DNA from: Bacteroidota bacterium
Lineage (GTDB): Bacteria; Bacteroidota; Ignavibacteria; UBA10030; UBA6906
Direction of reading: 5' to 3'
Length of the DNA: 64,000 nucleotides
Assembly (NCBI GenBank): GCA_030835135.1
Contig: JAUQWO010000077.1
Coordinates: 1 to 64,000, forward strand
Within the stretch, counting starts at the first letter, position 1. Every line of letters starts with the position of its first letter. The position numbers and the translations under genes were made by a program. Shown here piece by piece: positions 50,861-61,026 of the stretch. The notes beneath the pieces are model-generated. The model did no database searches, was not told the origin of the DNA, and saw only the letters and a program-made list of their open reading frames with translations.

Positions 50861-51298
50861 ATGAGCAAACAAAAGGTGTTATTCGTGTGCATCCACAACA
50901 GCGCACGAAGCCAGATGGCCGAAGCCTATCTCAACGCACTGGGCGGGGACCGCTATGAGGCCGAGAGCGCCGGGATCGAACCCGGGGTGCTCAACCCCAT
51001 TGTGGTCGAGGCGATGAAGGATGATGGGATCGATATCTCCGGGAATGCAACGAAGGATGTCTTTGAATTCCTGCGTCAGGGAAGGGTCTATTCGTACGTG
51101 ATCACCGTCTGCGACGAGACGGCAGCGGAACGGTGTCCCGTATTCCCCGGATCGGGTACGCGCCTCCACTGGGGCTTCCCGGATCCGGGTTCGCTGACGG
51201 GCACGCGGGACGAGAAGCTCGAGAAGACCCGGCAGATCCGCGACAACATCAAGCGGCAGGTGGAAGCCTTCCTCCGCAATGAGCAGCTTGCCCGATGA
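50861..51298 (+). CDS. arsC: arsenate reductase, thioredoxin-coupled type
   Basis: A 145-aa protein of the low-molecular-weight phosphatase fold. The catalytic P-loop is CIHNSARS (Cys10), and the redox relay cysteines are Cys84 and Cys92 ([15 protein letters not shown]). These three define the thioredoxin-linked class that reduces arsenate to arsenite for export. Two thioredoxin-like genes follow in the same operon. Confidence 0.93.
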   Translation: MSKQKVLFVCIHNSARSQMAEAYLNALGGDRYEAESAGIEPGVLNPIVVEAMKDDGIDISGNATKDVFEFLRQGRVYSYVITVCDETAAERCPVFPGSGTRLHWGFPDPGSLTGTRDEKLEKTRQIRDNIKRQVEAFLRNEQLAR

Positions 51299-51440
51299 TC
51301 TCTCGACGACTGAGAGCGACGTACGGCATCCTCCGCACACCGGGTCTGGCGATCGATGAACGGGTCGCCTCCGGCGGCCGTGTCCGGGCTGTCGAAGAGA
51401 GACAACAGCTGACCATGGCACAGTCCAGAGGATACGACGC

Positions 51441-52457
51441 ATGAAGCTCACGCCGCTCCGGATCGCGGTCCTTGCATTCGTTGCCTGGTGGGTCGCCTAT
51501 ACGAATCTCACGCAGGCGGTCGACGCGGTGGTCTACGGTGTCCTGCAGCTCGCACCGGGATCGAGGATCTCGTCGGCCATTCATTTCTTTCTCTATGAGA
51601 CGCCCAAGGTCCTGCTCCTCCTCACACTCGTGGTCTTCGGGGTGGGGATCATCCGTTCGTTCTTCTCCCCTGAGAAGACCCGCCGGATCCTCGAAGACAA
51701 ACCGCCGCTGGTGGGGAATGTCCTCGCGAGCACGCTGGGGATCGTCACGCCGTTCTGCTCGTGTTCGGCCGTTCCACTGTTCATCGGGTTCGTGGAGGCC
51801 GGTATCCCTCTCGGCGTGACATTCTCGTTCCTTATCGCCGCACCGATGATCAACGAAGTGGCCATCGTGCTGCTGTTCGGCCTCTTCGGCTGGCAGGTCA
51901 CGCTCCTGTATGTCGGCATGGGACTGTGTATCGCGATCATTGCAGGGTACATCATCGACCGTCTCAAGGTGGAGCGCTTCGTAGAAGAGTGGGTCTATGC
52001 CATCCGTGCGCAGCCATCGGCGCTGCAGGAAGAACGCCTTTCCGCGGACGACAGGGTCCGGTACGGATGGACCCAGGTCCGGGAGATCGTTGCGAAGGTC
52101 TGGTTGTATGTGCTCCTCGGGATCGCCGTGGGTGCCGGCATCCATGGCTATGTCCCGGAGAACTTCATGGCGGGTCTCATGGGGCGGTCGGCGTGGTGGG
52201 CGGTCCCGGTGTCCGTCCTCATCGGCGTGCCGCTGTACTCCAATGCCGCGGGCATCATTCCCATCGTGCATGCGCTTCTGGAAAAGGGTGCATCCCTCGG
52301 CACCACGCTTGCCTTTATGATGTCCGTGATCGGGCTTTCGCTCCCCGAGACCATCATCCTCCGCAAGGTGCTGAAGCCACCCCTCATTGCGATCTTCGTC
52401 GGTGTTGTAGCTACGGGGATCCTGATCGTCGGTTATCTCTTCAACGCCATCATGTAA
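51441..52457 (+). CDS. DUF318/ArsP-like permease
   Basis: A 338-aa membrane protein with eight predicted membrane segments and the family motif TPFCSCSAVPLFIG (the cysteine pair) plus PLYSNAAGIIPIVHALL. Related ArsP proteins export trivalent organoarsenicals, which ArsM could produce. It has a hydrophilic loop at about 180-215. The preceding gap of 142 bases shows no clear hairpin. It is followed by a thioredoxin-like gene, a frequent partner of this family. Confidence 0.85.
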   Translation: MKLTPLRIAVLAFVAWWVAYTNLTQAVDAVVYGVLQLAPGSRISSAIHFFLYETPKVLLLLTLVVFGVGIIRSFFSPEKTRRILEDKPPLVGNVLASTLGIVTPFCSCSAVPLFIGFVEAGIPLGVTFSFLIAAPMINEVAIVLLFGLFGWQVTLLYVGMGLCIAIIAGYIIDRLKVERFVEEWVYAIRAQPSALQEERLSADDRVRYGWTQVREIVAKVWLYVLLGIAVGAGIHGYVPENFMAGLMGRSAWWAVPVSVLIGVPLYSNAAGIIPIVHALLEKGASLGTTLAFMMSVIGLSLPETIILRKVLKPPLIAIFVGVVATGILIVGYLFNAIM

Positions 52458-52478
52458 CATTCAATGACAGGACACATC

Positions 52479-52730
52479 ATGACAACAGTGAAGATCCTCG
52501 GTTCGGGATGTGCAAAATGCAAAGCGCTCCACCAGCGGTTGCTGGACCTGCGGACGGAGCACGGCCTCGAGTTTGACCTCATCAAGGTAACAGAATTGCG
52601 GGAGATCATGTCGTATGGGATCATGGCAACACCCGGCCTGGTGGTGAATGACGTGGTGAAGAGCACCGGCGTGCTGCCTGACGCTACCCAGATCCTCGAA
52701 TGGCTGAAGGAGGCACACCATGCAGCGTAA
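52479..52730 (+). CDS. thioredoxin-fold small redox protein
   Basis: An 83-aa thioredoxin-fold protein of the 'redox-active disulfide protein 2' type, with the motif GCAKCKAL and the cis-Pro loop ATPGLVVND. ATG 52479 (AGGA at 52468-52471) is preferred; ATG 52464 would add five residues. It overlaps the next gene by 11 bases. It may supply electrons to the permease or ArsC. Confidence 0.85.
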   Translation: MTTVKILGSGCAKCKALHQRLLDLRTEHGLEFDLIKVTELREIMSYGIMATPGLVVNDVVKSTGVLPDATQILEWLKEAHHAA

Positions 52731-53142
52731 CCTCGCGTGCATGGTGTTCACCATCGCACTTTTGCTGACGGGCATGGCCCCATCGGCTTCGACTCAAACG
52801 ACCCGCTCCGATCGGCCCGCCGCGCCGCAGCCCGCGAAGGCTGGTCCGCTCGTGACATTCGTCGAACTCGGGTCTGTCAAGTGCATACCCTGTCGCCAGA
52901 TGCAGCCCGTGATGCGGGCCATCGAGGAGAAGTACGGAGAACAGGTGGCCGTTGTCTTCCATGACGTGTGGAAGGATGATCAACGGGCCTTTGCACAGAA
53001 GTACGGCGTGAAGGTCATCCCAACACAGGTCTTCCTGGACCGGGAGGGCAAGGAGTTCTTCCGTCACGAGGGGTTTTTCCCGGAGTCGGAGATCGACAAG
53101 CTCTTTCAGAAGCGCGGATTGGTCGCGCGGGCGAAGGGGTGA
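52720..53142 (+). CDS. exported thioredoxin-like protein
   Basis: A 140-aa protein with a signal peptide (ACMVFTIALLLTGMAPSAS) and a thioredoxin domain with the CIPC active site (KCIPCRQMQPVM) and cis-Pro VIPTQVF. It would act in the periplasm. Its start lies inside the previous gene and the next gene begins three bases after its stop, so the redox genes are closely coupled. Confidence 0.88.
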   Translation: MQRNLACMVFTIALLLTGMAPSASTQTTRSDRPAAPQPAKAGPLVTFVELGSVKCIPCRQMQPVMRAIEEKYGEQVAVVFHDVWKDDQRAFAQKYGVKVIPTQVFLDREGKEFFRHEGFFPESEIDKLFQKRGLVARAKG

Positions 53143-53145
53143 CCG

Positions 53146-53847
53146 ATGCTGGACAGCCTCTTCACGTGGTTGACATTGGCGATGGGCGATTCGTTCGAAC
53201 TCGCGCTCGTCGCCGCCGTCGGCTGGGGAGTGTTGAGCATCCTCCTGAGTCCCTGTCACCTCTCAAGCATCCCCCTCGTCATCGGCTACATCGGGAGCCA
53301 GAGATCGACGGGTAGGTCCCATCCGTACGCGCTTTCCCTCGTGTTCGCGCTGGGGATCCTTCTCACGATCGGGATCGTCGGGTTCGCCACGGCGTCGGCC
53401 GGGAGGATGATGGGCGACGTCGGACGCTGGGGGAATCTGGTTGTCGCCGCCGTGTTCTTCATTGTCGGCCTCTATTTCCTGGACGTCTTCACCCTGTCGT
53501 GGGGCTCAGTCCTCACGAAGGTGAAGATCGCACAGGGCTGGCCGGGGGCACTGCTCCTCGGTCTCGTTTTCGGGATCGGCCTGGGGCCGTGCACCTTCGC
53601 GTTCATGGCACCCGTCCTCGGCGTCGCGTTCAGCATGGCTTCGTCTGATACGCTGCGCGCGGTTGGTCTGGTTGCGGCATTCGGGCTCGGTCACTGCGCC
53701 GTCATTGTCGCCGCCGGCGGCGCGGTGGGATTGGTCCAACGGTATCTCAACTGGACCGAAGAATCACGCGGAGCAACGGTGCTCCGGCGAGGGGCCGGCG
53801 TGCTCGTTATCCTCGCAGGCGTGTACTTCGTCCTGACAACGTTGTAG
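53146..53847 (+). CDS. CcdA/DsbD-type membrane electron carrier
   Basis: A 233-aa membrane protein with six segments and conserved cysteines in LLSPCHLSSIPLVIG and GLGPCTFAFMAPVL, the pair that moves electrons across the membrane. It would reduce the exported thioredoxin just upstream. The ars, permease and redox genes thus form one continuous group. The function in arsenic resistance is inference. Confidence 0.87.
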   Translation: MLDSLFTWLTLAMGDSFELALVAAVGWGVLSILLSPCHLSSIPLVIGYIGSQRSTGRSHPYALSLVFALGILLTIGIVGFATASAGRMMGDVGRWGNLVVAAVFFIVGLYFLDVFTLSWGSVLTKVKIAQGWPGALLLGLVFGIGLGPCTFAFMAPVLGVAFSMASSDTLRAVGLVAAFGLGHCAVIVAAGGAVGLVQRYLNWTEESRGATVLRRGAGVLVILAGVYFVLTTL

Positions 53848-53923
53848 GTCACGGCAAGACAGGGAGGACGTCAGCAGATGGGCGTCCAGGTTCCGTCATG
53901 CCGTTAGCGTACCGCACGGGACC

Positions 53924-54769
53924 TTAGTACACCTCCGGCACAAATGTCTGATCCGTGATCGGAGGCCGCACGTACCCGAGGGCCTTCTGCCGCGGAGGCA
54001 GGACGGGCGATCTGTGCTCCAGCTTCTCGTGTGGCAGGACGTTCAGAAGGTGCGAGATGCAGTTGAGGCGCGCACGTTTCTTGTCGTCGGCATCCACCAC
54101 GTACCACGGACACTGCTTCGTATCGGTGTGGGCGAACATCTGGTCCTTGGCCCTGGAGTAATCCACCCATCGCGCGCGCGATTGGAGGTCCATCGGACTG
54201 AGTTTCCACCCCTTGGTCGGGTCCTCGATGCGCGCCTGAAACCGCCGCTCCTGTTCATCGTCGCTGACGGAGAACCAGTACTTGATCAGGATGATCCCGT
54301 CGCGTACAAGCATCCGTTCGAATTCCGGGCAGGTACGGAGGAACTCGGCGTATTGCGTTTCCGTGCAGAATCCCATCACGCGTTCCACGCCAGCTCTGTT
54401 GTACCAGCTCCGGTCATAGAGGACCATCTCGCCGGCGCCGGGGAGATGCGCGACATAGCGCTGGAAGTACCACTGGGACTTTTCCTTCTCCGTGGGCGTG
54501 CCGAGAGCGACGATGCGGCATACACGGGGATTCAACCGCTGCGTGATGCGTTTGATGACGCCACCCTTGCCCGCGGCATCGCGCCCTTCGAAGAGTACGA
54601 CGACCCGCAACTTCTTCTCGACGATCCATTCCTGAAGGATCACAAGGTCTTCCTGAAGCCTTGCGAGCGCCTTGTTATATTCCTTCTTGTCGAGCTTCTT
54701 CCTGGCGGTCTTCTTCACCAATGATGCTTCGTCGCGTTTCTCTTCTTTGGACTTCTTCTTCTTTGACAT
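53924..54769 (-). CDS. ppk2: polyphosphate kinase 2
   Basis: A 281-aa cytosolic kinase that moves phosphate between polyphosphate and nucleotides. Walker A GRDAAGKGGVIKR, lid-region DRSWYNRAGVERVMGF, and KYWFSVSDDEQERRF are typical. The N terminus is a very basic, lysine-rich stretch (MSKKKKSKEEKRDEASLVKK). ATG 54769 has AGGAG upstream; in-frame codons before it look non-coding. It converges on the redox genes. Confidence 0.93.
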   Translation of the reverse strand: MSKKKKSKEEKRDEASLVKKTARKKLDKKEYNKALARLQEDLVILQEWIVEKKLRVVVLFEGRDAAGKGGVIKRITQRLNPRVCRIVALGTPTEKEKSQWYFQRYVAHLPGAGEMVLYDRSWYNRAGVERVMGFCTETQYAEFLRTCPEFERMLVRDGIILIKYWFSVSDDEQERRFQARIEDPTKGWKLSPMDLQSRARWVDYSRAKDQMFAHTDTKQCPWYVVDADDKKRARLNCISHLLNVLPHEKLEHRSPVLPPRQKALGYVRPPITDQTFVPEVY

Positions 54770-55067
54770 CTCCCGTTCTCCTGACGTGCCACGTGCGGTG
54801 CTGTCCCCGGAAGGGCCGTGGGTCCAGTGGTGCAAACAGGATGCCGGAACGCTGTCTGCGAATGGCAAGAAATACGGCAGAAATCGGGGGTTGAAGAAGG
54901 GGGGAGAACCGGGCTGTGTTGCCTTTCACCACATGGCTAAACCGGTACCGACCGGCATCTTCGTGCTTCGTGCCGGGGGGTGGAGACGGAAATGACAGGC
55001 CGGCTGCTGCGGATCGGACGGGCCCGGCTCGCGGAGGCCGGAAGCCGGGCCTGTCCTGCATGAGGCC
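54770..55067. other. 298-bp intergenic region between ppk2 and the PII-like gene
   Basis: GGCCCGGCT (55021-55029) pairs with AGCCGGGCC (55043-55051), a 9-bp hairpin at the 3' end of the efflux operon. It has no U tract. No gene is seen. Confidence 0.5.
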
Positions 55068-55367
55068 TCAGACGATCCTCTCCAGAGGTACCTGGAATAA
55101 CCGGATCTTGTCATCCGCACGGAGGATCTGAGCATTCACCTCCTCGATGCCGCGGATCAGACGCTCCAGGATATCCTCCTCGCGGATAGCGATCATGAGC
55201 ACCGCGTTGTGCCCCGGGAAACTCCGTGTCCCGAGATGGGGTTCGGTGCCATGCCCTTTGCCGGTCACCTGGTCCCACCGCGTGTAGTAGTCGATCTCCA
55301 GCTTCTCGAGCAGGTCCATCAGACGCGGGGCATACACGTCGTTGCATACCGTGAATACGATCTTCAT
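55068..55367 (-). CDS. PII-like protein of the efflux operon
   Basis: A 99-aa protein with the ferredoxin-like PII fold ([22 protein letters not shown]..., FPGHNAVLMIAIREEDILERLI). PII-like proteins bind nucleotides or other small ligands and gate transport. ATG 55367 overlaps the pump stop as ATGA, so it is produced with the pump. A control role on the RND pump is the natural reading, but no ligand is visible. Confidence 0.75.
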   Translation of the reverse strand: MKIVFTVCNDVYAPRLMDLLEKLEIDYYTRWDQVTGKGHGTEPHLGTRSFPGHNAVLMIAIREEDILERLIRGIEEVNAQILRADDKIRLFQVPLERIV

Positions 55368-58300
55368 GGCTGTTTCCTTTTCTTCGATCCGGGCATGATC
55401 CGTCCGATCGCACGGATGGCTCCGCTCACCGTGAGGTCGTCGAGGACCGAATACACCACCGGGACGACGAACAGCGTCAGCAGCGTTGATGTGATGAGTC
55501 CGCCGATCACCGCCTGACCCATCGGTGAACGGAACTCGCTCCCTTCGCCAAAGGCGAACGCGACCGGGACCATGCCGAACACCATCGCGAGCGTGGTCAT
55601 CAGGATTGGGCGGAGCCGCGTGGCCCCCGCCATGACCAGCGCCTCACCACGCTCGTGCCCGCGGTCGCGGAGCACGTTGGTGAAGTCCACCAGCAGGATG
55701 CCGTTCTTCGTCACGAGTCCCATGAGCATGATGATGCCGATCATCGACATCACGGACAGCGATCCCTTGAACACCAGCAGGGCGAAGACCGCGCCGATCA
55801 GCGACATCGGCAGGGCGAGCATGATGGCGAACGGGTACTTGAAGCTCTCGAATTGTGCCGCGAGCACGATATAGACGAACACGATGGCCAGTCCGAGGGC
55901 GAGCAGGATGTTGGCGAACGACTCCGACTGCATCTCGCCCATGCCCACCACCCCGATGGCGTATCCCGGGGGGAGGTCGATGGCCTTCACGCGGTTCTGC
56001 ACCTCGCCCAGCACTTCGCCGAGCAGCGCACCCGACAGATTGGCATCGATACGGATCTCGCGCTGACGGTCATAGCGGTTGATGCGTGAGGGACCGGAGG
56101 CCTGGGTGATGGTGGCGACCGACCCCAGCGGGATCAGCACCTTCTGGCCATTCCCGGCATCCTTGGTGCTCTTGATCGACAGGGCCCGGACGTTCTCGAT
56201 CGATGACCGGTCGGCCTTGCTCAGGCGGACGCGGATGTCATACTGTTCTTCGCCTTCCTGATACTTCGAGGCGACAGCACCGTCGACCATCGCGCGCGCG
56301 CTGGAGGCGATGAGGCCGACGTTGATCCCCAGGTCCGATGCCTTTTCCCGGTCGATCACTACACGCACTTCGGGCTTGGAGGTCTCCAGACTGTTCTCCA
56401 CGTCCGCCGCACCGGGCGTCGTGCGGAACATGTACTCCACGCGGCTGGCGATGGTCTGGAGGGTCGCCAGGTTCTCACCGCGGACACTGAGGATGGCCTG
56501 TTTCTGGTTGCCACCCATGCCACCCGTCGGCATGAACCCGAAGTTCGCGCCGGGGATGCGGGAGATCTCCTGCCGCGCTTCCTCCATGAGCTGGTCGAGG
56601 GTCTTCGACCGCTCGGCCTTCTTCACGGTCTTCACAAGGATCGTGCCCTTGGTCACCGGGTCACTGCCGGCACCGATGGTGGTCAGCGTGGAGACGACCT
56701 CCGGATGTTTCCGCAGCACATCCTCCGCGGCCGCGCAGAGCCGGCTGGTCTCTTCGATGGAGCTGCCTGGTGCCGCGGTGACGACGACGTTGTATTCGCT
56801 CTGGTCCATGGAGGGAAAGAACGCCGTACCGAGGAAGCGCATGAAGTAGAAACTCGACAGGAAGATGAGGAGCGAGCCGAGGATAACGGTCTTCCGGTGC
56901 CCGAGCGACCACTGGATCGCGGTCCGGTATTTCGCGCTCAGCACCGTGAAGGCATGATTGAACCAGTAGAGGCCGCGGCGGAGGAGGCTTCCTTCGTTGG
57001 TGAGCTCCTCGTCCTCTTCCTTCAGCCATTTCGAGGAGAGCATCGGGGTGAGCGTGAACGCCACGAACAGCGACACGAGCACCGAGACCGACACCGTGAT
57101 ACCGAATTCGTAGAAGAACCTGCCCACGATCCCGGGCATGAACGCCACGGGCACGAACACCGCCACGATGGTGAATGTCGTGGCCATGACGGCCAGGCCG
57201 ATCTCGGCGGTGGCGGCCTTGGCGGCCTCGATGGGTGATTCGCCGTCCTGCATGTGCCGGTAGATGTTCTCGATGACCACGATCGCGTCATCGATGAGAA
57301 GACCCACGGCCAGCGACAACGCGAGGAGCGTCATCGTGTTGAGCGTGAAGCCCAGCGCGAACATGATGATGAAGCTGGCGATGATGGATGTCGGCAGGGC
57401 GATCGCGCTGATGAGCGTCGACCGGATGTTCGCCAGGAAGAGGTACACCACGATCACCGCCAGCAGGCCGCCATACACGATGTCGAAGAGCACGTCGCGC
57501 ACCGAGTCGCGGATGAAGGTACTGTTGTCGCGCGCGATGGTGAGATGGATGTCGGATGGCAGTTCCCTCTGGATCGCATCGATCTGCTTCTGAATGGCCT
57601 CCGCCACGCGCACGGTATTGCTGCCCGACTGGCGCAGGATGCTCAGGCCCACGGCCTGCCTGCCGTTCAGCCGCGACAGGCTCTCCTGTTCCTTGACGCC
57701 GTCTTCCACCGTCGCGACCTCGGAGAGGTGAACGACCTTGCCCCCGGGCGTGGCCACGATCACCGACGCGAAGTCCTTCACGCTGGTGTACTTGCCCATG
57801 GTGCGGAGGAGGATCTGCCTGCTCCCTTGCTCCAGATTGCCGGCAGGGATCTCGACGTTCGCCGCACCGACTGCCTGGATGACATCCTGGATCGACAGGT
57901 TGTAGGCCTGCATCCGGGCGGCATCCACGATGATCTGGATCTCGCGTTCGGCACCACCCACCAGATCGACGCGACCCACGCCTGGCACGTTCTCCAGGCG
58001 CTTCTTGACCACGTTCTTGGTGAACGTCGTGATCTCCTTCGGGGAGCGCTCGCCCGAGACCGTGAGCGTGAAGATCGGCGTGCTCGCAGGGTCCAGCCGC
58101 TGGATGACGGGATCCTCGATATCCGCCGGCAGGTCGCCGCGGATCGCGGCGATCTTCTCGCGCACGTCCTGAGCGGCCTGCTGGCCCTTCACTTCCAGTT
58201 TGAACTGGACGATGACGATCGAGACCCCTTCCTGTGAGATGGAGGAAATGTGGTCCACCCCGGCGACCGTATTGACGGCGTCCTCGATCTTCTTCGTGAC

Positions 58301-58486
58301 CTCGGTCTCCATCTGTTCCGGTCCGGCACCCGGGAGGACCGTGGTGGCGGTGACGTACGGGATGTCGACGTCCGGGAACTGATCGATATTCAATTTGATG
58401 TACGAGAACAGTCCCAGCACCACCAGCGCGAGGATCATCATCGTCGCGAAGACCGGGCGTTCTATGGAAACATCGGCAAGCTTCAT
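55364..58486 (-). CDS. RND efflux pump, AcrB/HAE1 type
   Basis: A 1040-aa proton-driven pump with 12 membrane segments and two porter loops. The TM4 proton relay reads [12 protein letters not shown]; the sequence is HAE1-like (hydrophobe/amphiphile efflux), unlike the metal-type pump at 19492. It probably exports drugs or toxic organics. ATG 58486 is supported by AGGTAG upstream. The adaptor ends 33 bases before it. Confidence 0.92.
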   Translation of the reverse strand: MKLADVSIERPVFATMMILALVVLGLFSYIKLNIDQFPDVDIPYVTATTVLPGAGPEQMETEVTKKIEDAVNTVAGVDHISSISQEGVSIVIVQFKLEVKGQQAAQDVREKIAAIRGDLPADIEDPVIQRLDPASTPIFTLTVSGERSPKEITTFTKNVVKKRLENVPGVGRVDLVGGAEREIQIIVDAARMQAYNLSIQDVIQAVGAANVEIPAGNLEQGSRQILLRTMGKYTSVKDFASVIVATPGGKVVHLSEVATVEDGVKEQESLSRLNGRQAVGLSILRQSGSNTVRVAEAIQKQIDAIQRELPSDIHLTIARDNSTFIRDSVRDVLFDIVYGGLLAVIVVYLFLANIRSTLISAIALPTSIIASFIIMFALGFTLNTMTLLALSLAVGLLIDDAIVVIENIYRHMQDGESPIEAAKAATAEIGLAVMATTFTIVAVFVPVAFMPGIVGRFFYEFGITVSVSVLVSLFVAFTLTPMLSSKWLKEEDEELTNEGSLLRRGLYWFNHAFTVLSAKYRTAIQWSLGHRKTVILGSLLIFLSSFYFMRFLGTAFFPSMDQSEYNVVVTAAPGSSIEETSRLCAAAEDVLRKHPEVVSTLTTIGAGSDPVTKGTILVKTVKKAERSKTLDQLMEEARQEISRIPGANFGFMPTGGMGGNQKQAILSVRGENLATLQTIASRVEYMFRTTPGAADVENSLETSKPEVRVVIDREKASDLGINVGLIASSARAMVDGAVASKYQEGEEQYDIRVRLSKADRSSIENVRALSIKSTKDAGNGQKVLIPLGSVATITQASGPSRINRYDRQREIRIDANLSGALLGEVLGEVQNRVKAIDLPPGYAIGVVGMGEMQSESFANILLALGLAIVFVYIVLAAQFESFKYPFAIMLALPMSLIGAVFALLVFKGSLSVMSMIGIIMLMGLVTKNGILLVDFTNVLRDRGHERGEALVMAGATRLRPILMTTLAMVFGMVPVAFAFGEGSEFRSPMGQAVIGGLITSTLLTLFVVPVVYSVLDDLTVSGAIRAIGRIMPGSKKRKQP

Positions 58487-58519
58487 AGGTATCTACCTGA
58501 TTGTTCTATGGAGATCCGG

Positions 58520-59596
58520 TCAGCGCGCACCGGTCTGCTGCGACACGACGACATAGCTGCTGTCGCGGACATTGGCGATCCCGACCGTTGCCACCGTGTC
58601 GGCGGGGGAGAGGCCCTTCAGGATCACGGTCCGCTCTCCGTCGGACATGCCCGTTTCCACGACGCGCTGGTACGCCCGGCCCCCGGCGATCACGAAGACC
58701 TTGCTTGTCACACCGTCCGTCTGAACCGCCACGTTCGGTACGATGAGCGTTCCGGCCCCTGAGGCGATCCGGGTGCGGACCTTGGCGAACATCCCCGGGC
58801 GGAACCAGCGGTCCGGTGTGTTGGCGAACATCGCTTTCACTTCGAACGAACGGGAGCGGACGTCCGCCGAGCGGGAGATCTGCACGATGGTGCCCTGCAC
58901 GGTGAGATCCGGACGGGCCTCCGACGTGATCGACAGCTTCTGGCCGATGGCAAGCGATGCGACGTCGGCTTCATTCAGATTGAAGATCGCCTTCATCCGG
59001 TCGATCCGCGCCACCGTGGCCAGGGGGATCCCGGGAGAGGTGAGATCGCCGATGGCGACGTTCACGGCCGTGACCACCCCGCCGATCGGCGTGATGAGCT
59101 CGACCATGCTGCGCGCGCCGATGAAGTTCGCCTGGGCCACGTCGTACGCGGTCTGGGCTCCGTCCAGCGTCTGCAGCGAGACGGCACCTTCGGCATAGAG
59201 CGATTTCATGCGCTCGAGCGACTTGCCGGCGTTCCGGAAGCTGGCCTCGGCCTGGTAGTACTGCGACGTCGCTCCGGATTTGTCCAGCGACACGATCAGG
59301 CGTTCCGCGGGCACGGTGGCGCCGACCTGCACATGGACCTTTGCCACGCGTTCCGAGATCTTCGGAACGATGTTCGCCTGCTCCTGACCTTCGAGTGTGG
59401 CGGAGTACGTGCGCTCAACGGACAGCGTTCCGGTGCCGGCGACCGCGACCTCCACGGGGACAGCGATCTTCGCCTTGATGTCTCCGTCATGCCCGGCGTC
59501 CTGCTCATGTGTGGCGCATCCGGCCAGGAACGCAAGCAGCACGAGGCCGGGAATGGCCGGGATCCGGCCGATGAGGGTATGCACAGATGTCTTCAC
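58520..59596 (-). CDS. RND periplasmic adaptor, lipoprotein
   Basis: A 358-aa membrane fusion protein with a signal and lipobox (LLAFLAGC, Cys at about 27). It has lipoyl/barrel-sandwich (about 70-100 and 160-200), coiled-coil and beta-barrel domains. I chose GTG 59596, since AGGAG lies ten bases before it and it leads straight into the signal; in-frame ATG 59623 and TTG 59644 lack ribosome sites. It joins TolC and the pump. Confidence 0.87.
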   Translation of the reverse strand: MKTSVHTLIGRIPAIPGLVLLAFLAGCATHEQDAGHDGDIKAKIAVPVEVAVAGTGTLSVERTYSATLEGQEQANIVPKISERVAKVHVQVGATVPAERLIVSLDKSGATSQYYQAEASFRNAGKSLERMKSLYAEGAVSLQTLDGAQTAYDVAQANFIGARSMVELITPIGGVVTAVNVAIGDLTSPGIPLATVARIDRMKAIFNLNEADVASLAIGQKLSITSEARPDLTVQGTIVQISRSADVRSRSFEVKAMFANTPDRWFRPGMFAKVRTRIASGAGTLIVPNVAVQTDGVTSKVFVIAGGRAYQRVVETGMSDGERTVILKGLSPADTVATVGIANVRDSSYVVVSQQTGAR

Positions 59597-59648
59597 GTGT
59601 CTGGTTCTCCTGATGGTTCTCATGCTCGTGGGGGTCGTGTGCAACGGG

Positions 59649-61022
59649 TCAGCGCTGCCGTCCGACCGCGTTTTCCCATTCGGCCTGTGCGACGAGATAG
59701 TCGTAGATGCCCTGGGCGTAGTTCGTTTGGGTGCGGGTCATGGCCACCTGGGTGTCCATGAGCTCCAACTGGGTGCCGACACCGCTCGAAAATCGTGTCT
59801 GCGCGATGCGCACTGCCTTCTGTGCCTGACTCAGCGACCGCACCTGGCCGTCGATCCGCTTCCGGGCCTCGGCCATGCGCAGTTCGAGCGACTGGATCTG
59901 GAGACGGAGTCCCTCTTCGGCCTTCTGGCGCAGGGTAACGATCTTCTGATGGTCGACCATCGCCTGCTCGGTGCGGGCGCTCGCGCGGAAGCCGTCGAAG
60001 ATCGGGATGGAGAGTTTCAATCCGACGTTGAATGAGTTCGCCCAGAGATAATCCTTGAAGATGAATGAATTGTCCTGCGACTGCCACATGTACGCGCCGG
60101 TGAGGTCGAGGGTGGGGTAGTGCGCCGCACGTTCCACGCTGATATTCTGCTCCAGGAGCGACTCCTGCAGGGCAAGCTGCGCGATGCTCGCGTTGGTGGC
60201 GATCGCCTCGCGGCGGCGGTCCTCCAGCACACGTTGCTCCAACTCCTGATACGCCAGTTCTCCCTGCACATCGATCTCCTGATCGAGGGGGAGGGCAAGC
60301 ACGTTCTTCAGGTTGTTCTTCGCCAGCAGGAGGGCATTCTCCGCCGCAATGGAGAGGGGCTCGGTGTTCGCTACCTGCACTTCGGCGCGGAGGAGATCGA
60401 ATTCCGCGGCGGTCCCTTGCCTGTACTGCGCCCGCAGGTTCTCGAGGTTCGCCCGCACGACCTCGAGGCCTTCCCGGTTGGCGCGGACGAGTTCGCGGGC
60501 GAGGAGGACGGTGTAGAACGCCTTCTTCGTTTGCAGCGCGACATTCTCTTCCGTGACCTGATAGGCACGGTCGGCATAGTCGGCGTACGTGGTCGCGATG
60601 TCGAGCGCGGTGCCGACGCGGAAATTGAACAGCGGCTGGTTGAGTGTGGCCGTTGCGGCGTAGGCGTTCGTCGACCCGAACTCGATCGTCATCGTCTTGT
60701 CGGTCGGGTTGATGAGACTGTTCGGGGGCACGAACATCACGGCATTCTTGATGTTCCTGGTGTACACACCCGACACGTTGAGCTGGGGGAATGCTCCCGA
60801 TCGGGCTTCGGTTATCTGGGCGTCGGCCTTCGCCCGGTCCTGATCCGCCACCTGAATGTCGCGGTTCTGTTTTGCCGCGATCTCCAGCGCCCTGTCGAGG
60901 GTCAGCACCATCGGTGCGGTGCCGGTCTGCGTGCGTGCAGGAAGTGCTGCTGCCACGGCCAGGATGAGAAGAACGACGCTTCTGGCGGCGGTGCCGGTCA
61001 GCGTCGATGGATGAGCGTGCAT
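59649..61022 (-). CDS. TolC-family outer-membrane channel
   Basis: A 457-aa protein with a signal peptide (AARSVVLLILAVAAALPA) and two OEP repeats; long helices with heptad-like charge patterns around 60-190 and 270-400. ATG 61022 follows AAAGGA at seven bases. It is the outlet for the adaptor and pump encoded downstream. Confidence 0.88.
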   Translation of the reverse strand: MHAHPSTLTGTAARSVVLLILAVAAALPARTQTGTAPMVLTLDRALEIAAKQNRDIQVADQDRAKADAQITEARSGAFPQLNVSGVYTRNIKNAVMFVPPNSLINPTDKTMTIEFGSTNAYAATATLNQPLFNFRVGTALDIATTYADYADRAYQVTEENVALQTKKAFYTVLLARELVRANREGLEVVRANLENLRAQYRQGTAAEFDLLRAEVQVANTEPLSIAAENALLLAKNNLKNVLALPLDQEIDVQGELAYQELEQRVLEDRRREAIATNASIAQLALQESLLEQNISVERAAHYPTLDLTGAYMWQSQDNSFIFKDYLWANSFNVGLKLSIPIFDGFRASARTEQAMVDHQKIVTLRQKAEEGLRLQIQSLELRMAEARKRIDGQVRSLSQAQKAVRIAQTRFSSGVGTQLELMDTQVAMTRTQTNYAQGIYDYLVAQAEWENAVGRQR

Positions 61023-61026
61023 ACGA

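Noticed and set aside
54014..54724. Plus-strand frame opposite ppk2
   Set aside because: Shadow of a well-recognised PPK2 gene on the minus strand.
57254..58237. Plus-strand frame opposite the RND pump
   Set aside because: Shadow of the pump gene; composition is dominated by His, Asp and Arg as usual for such frames.
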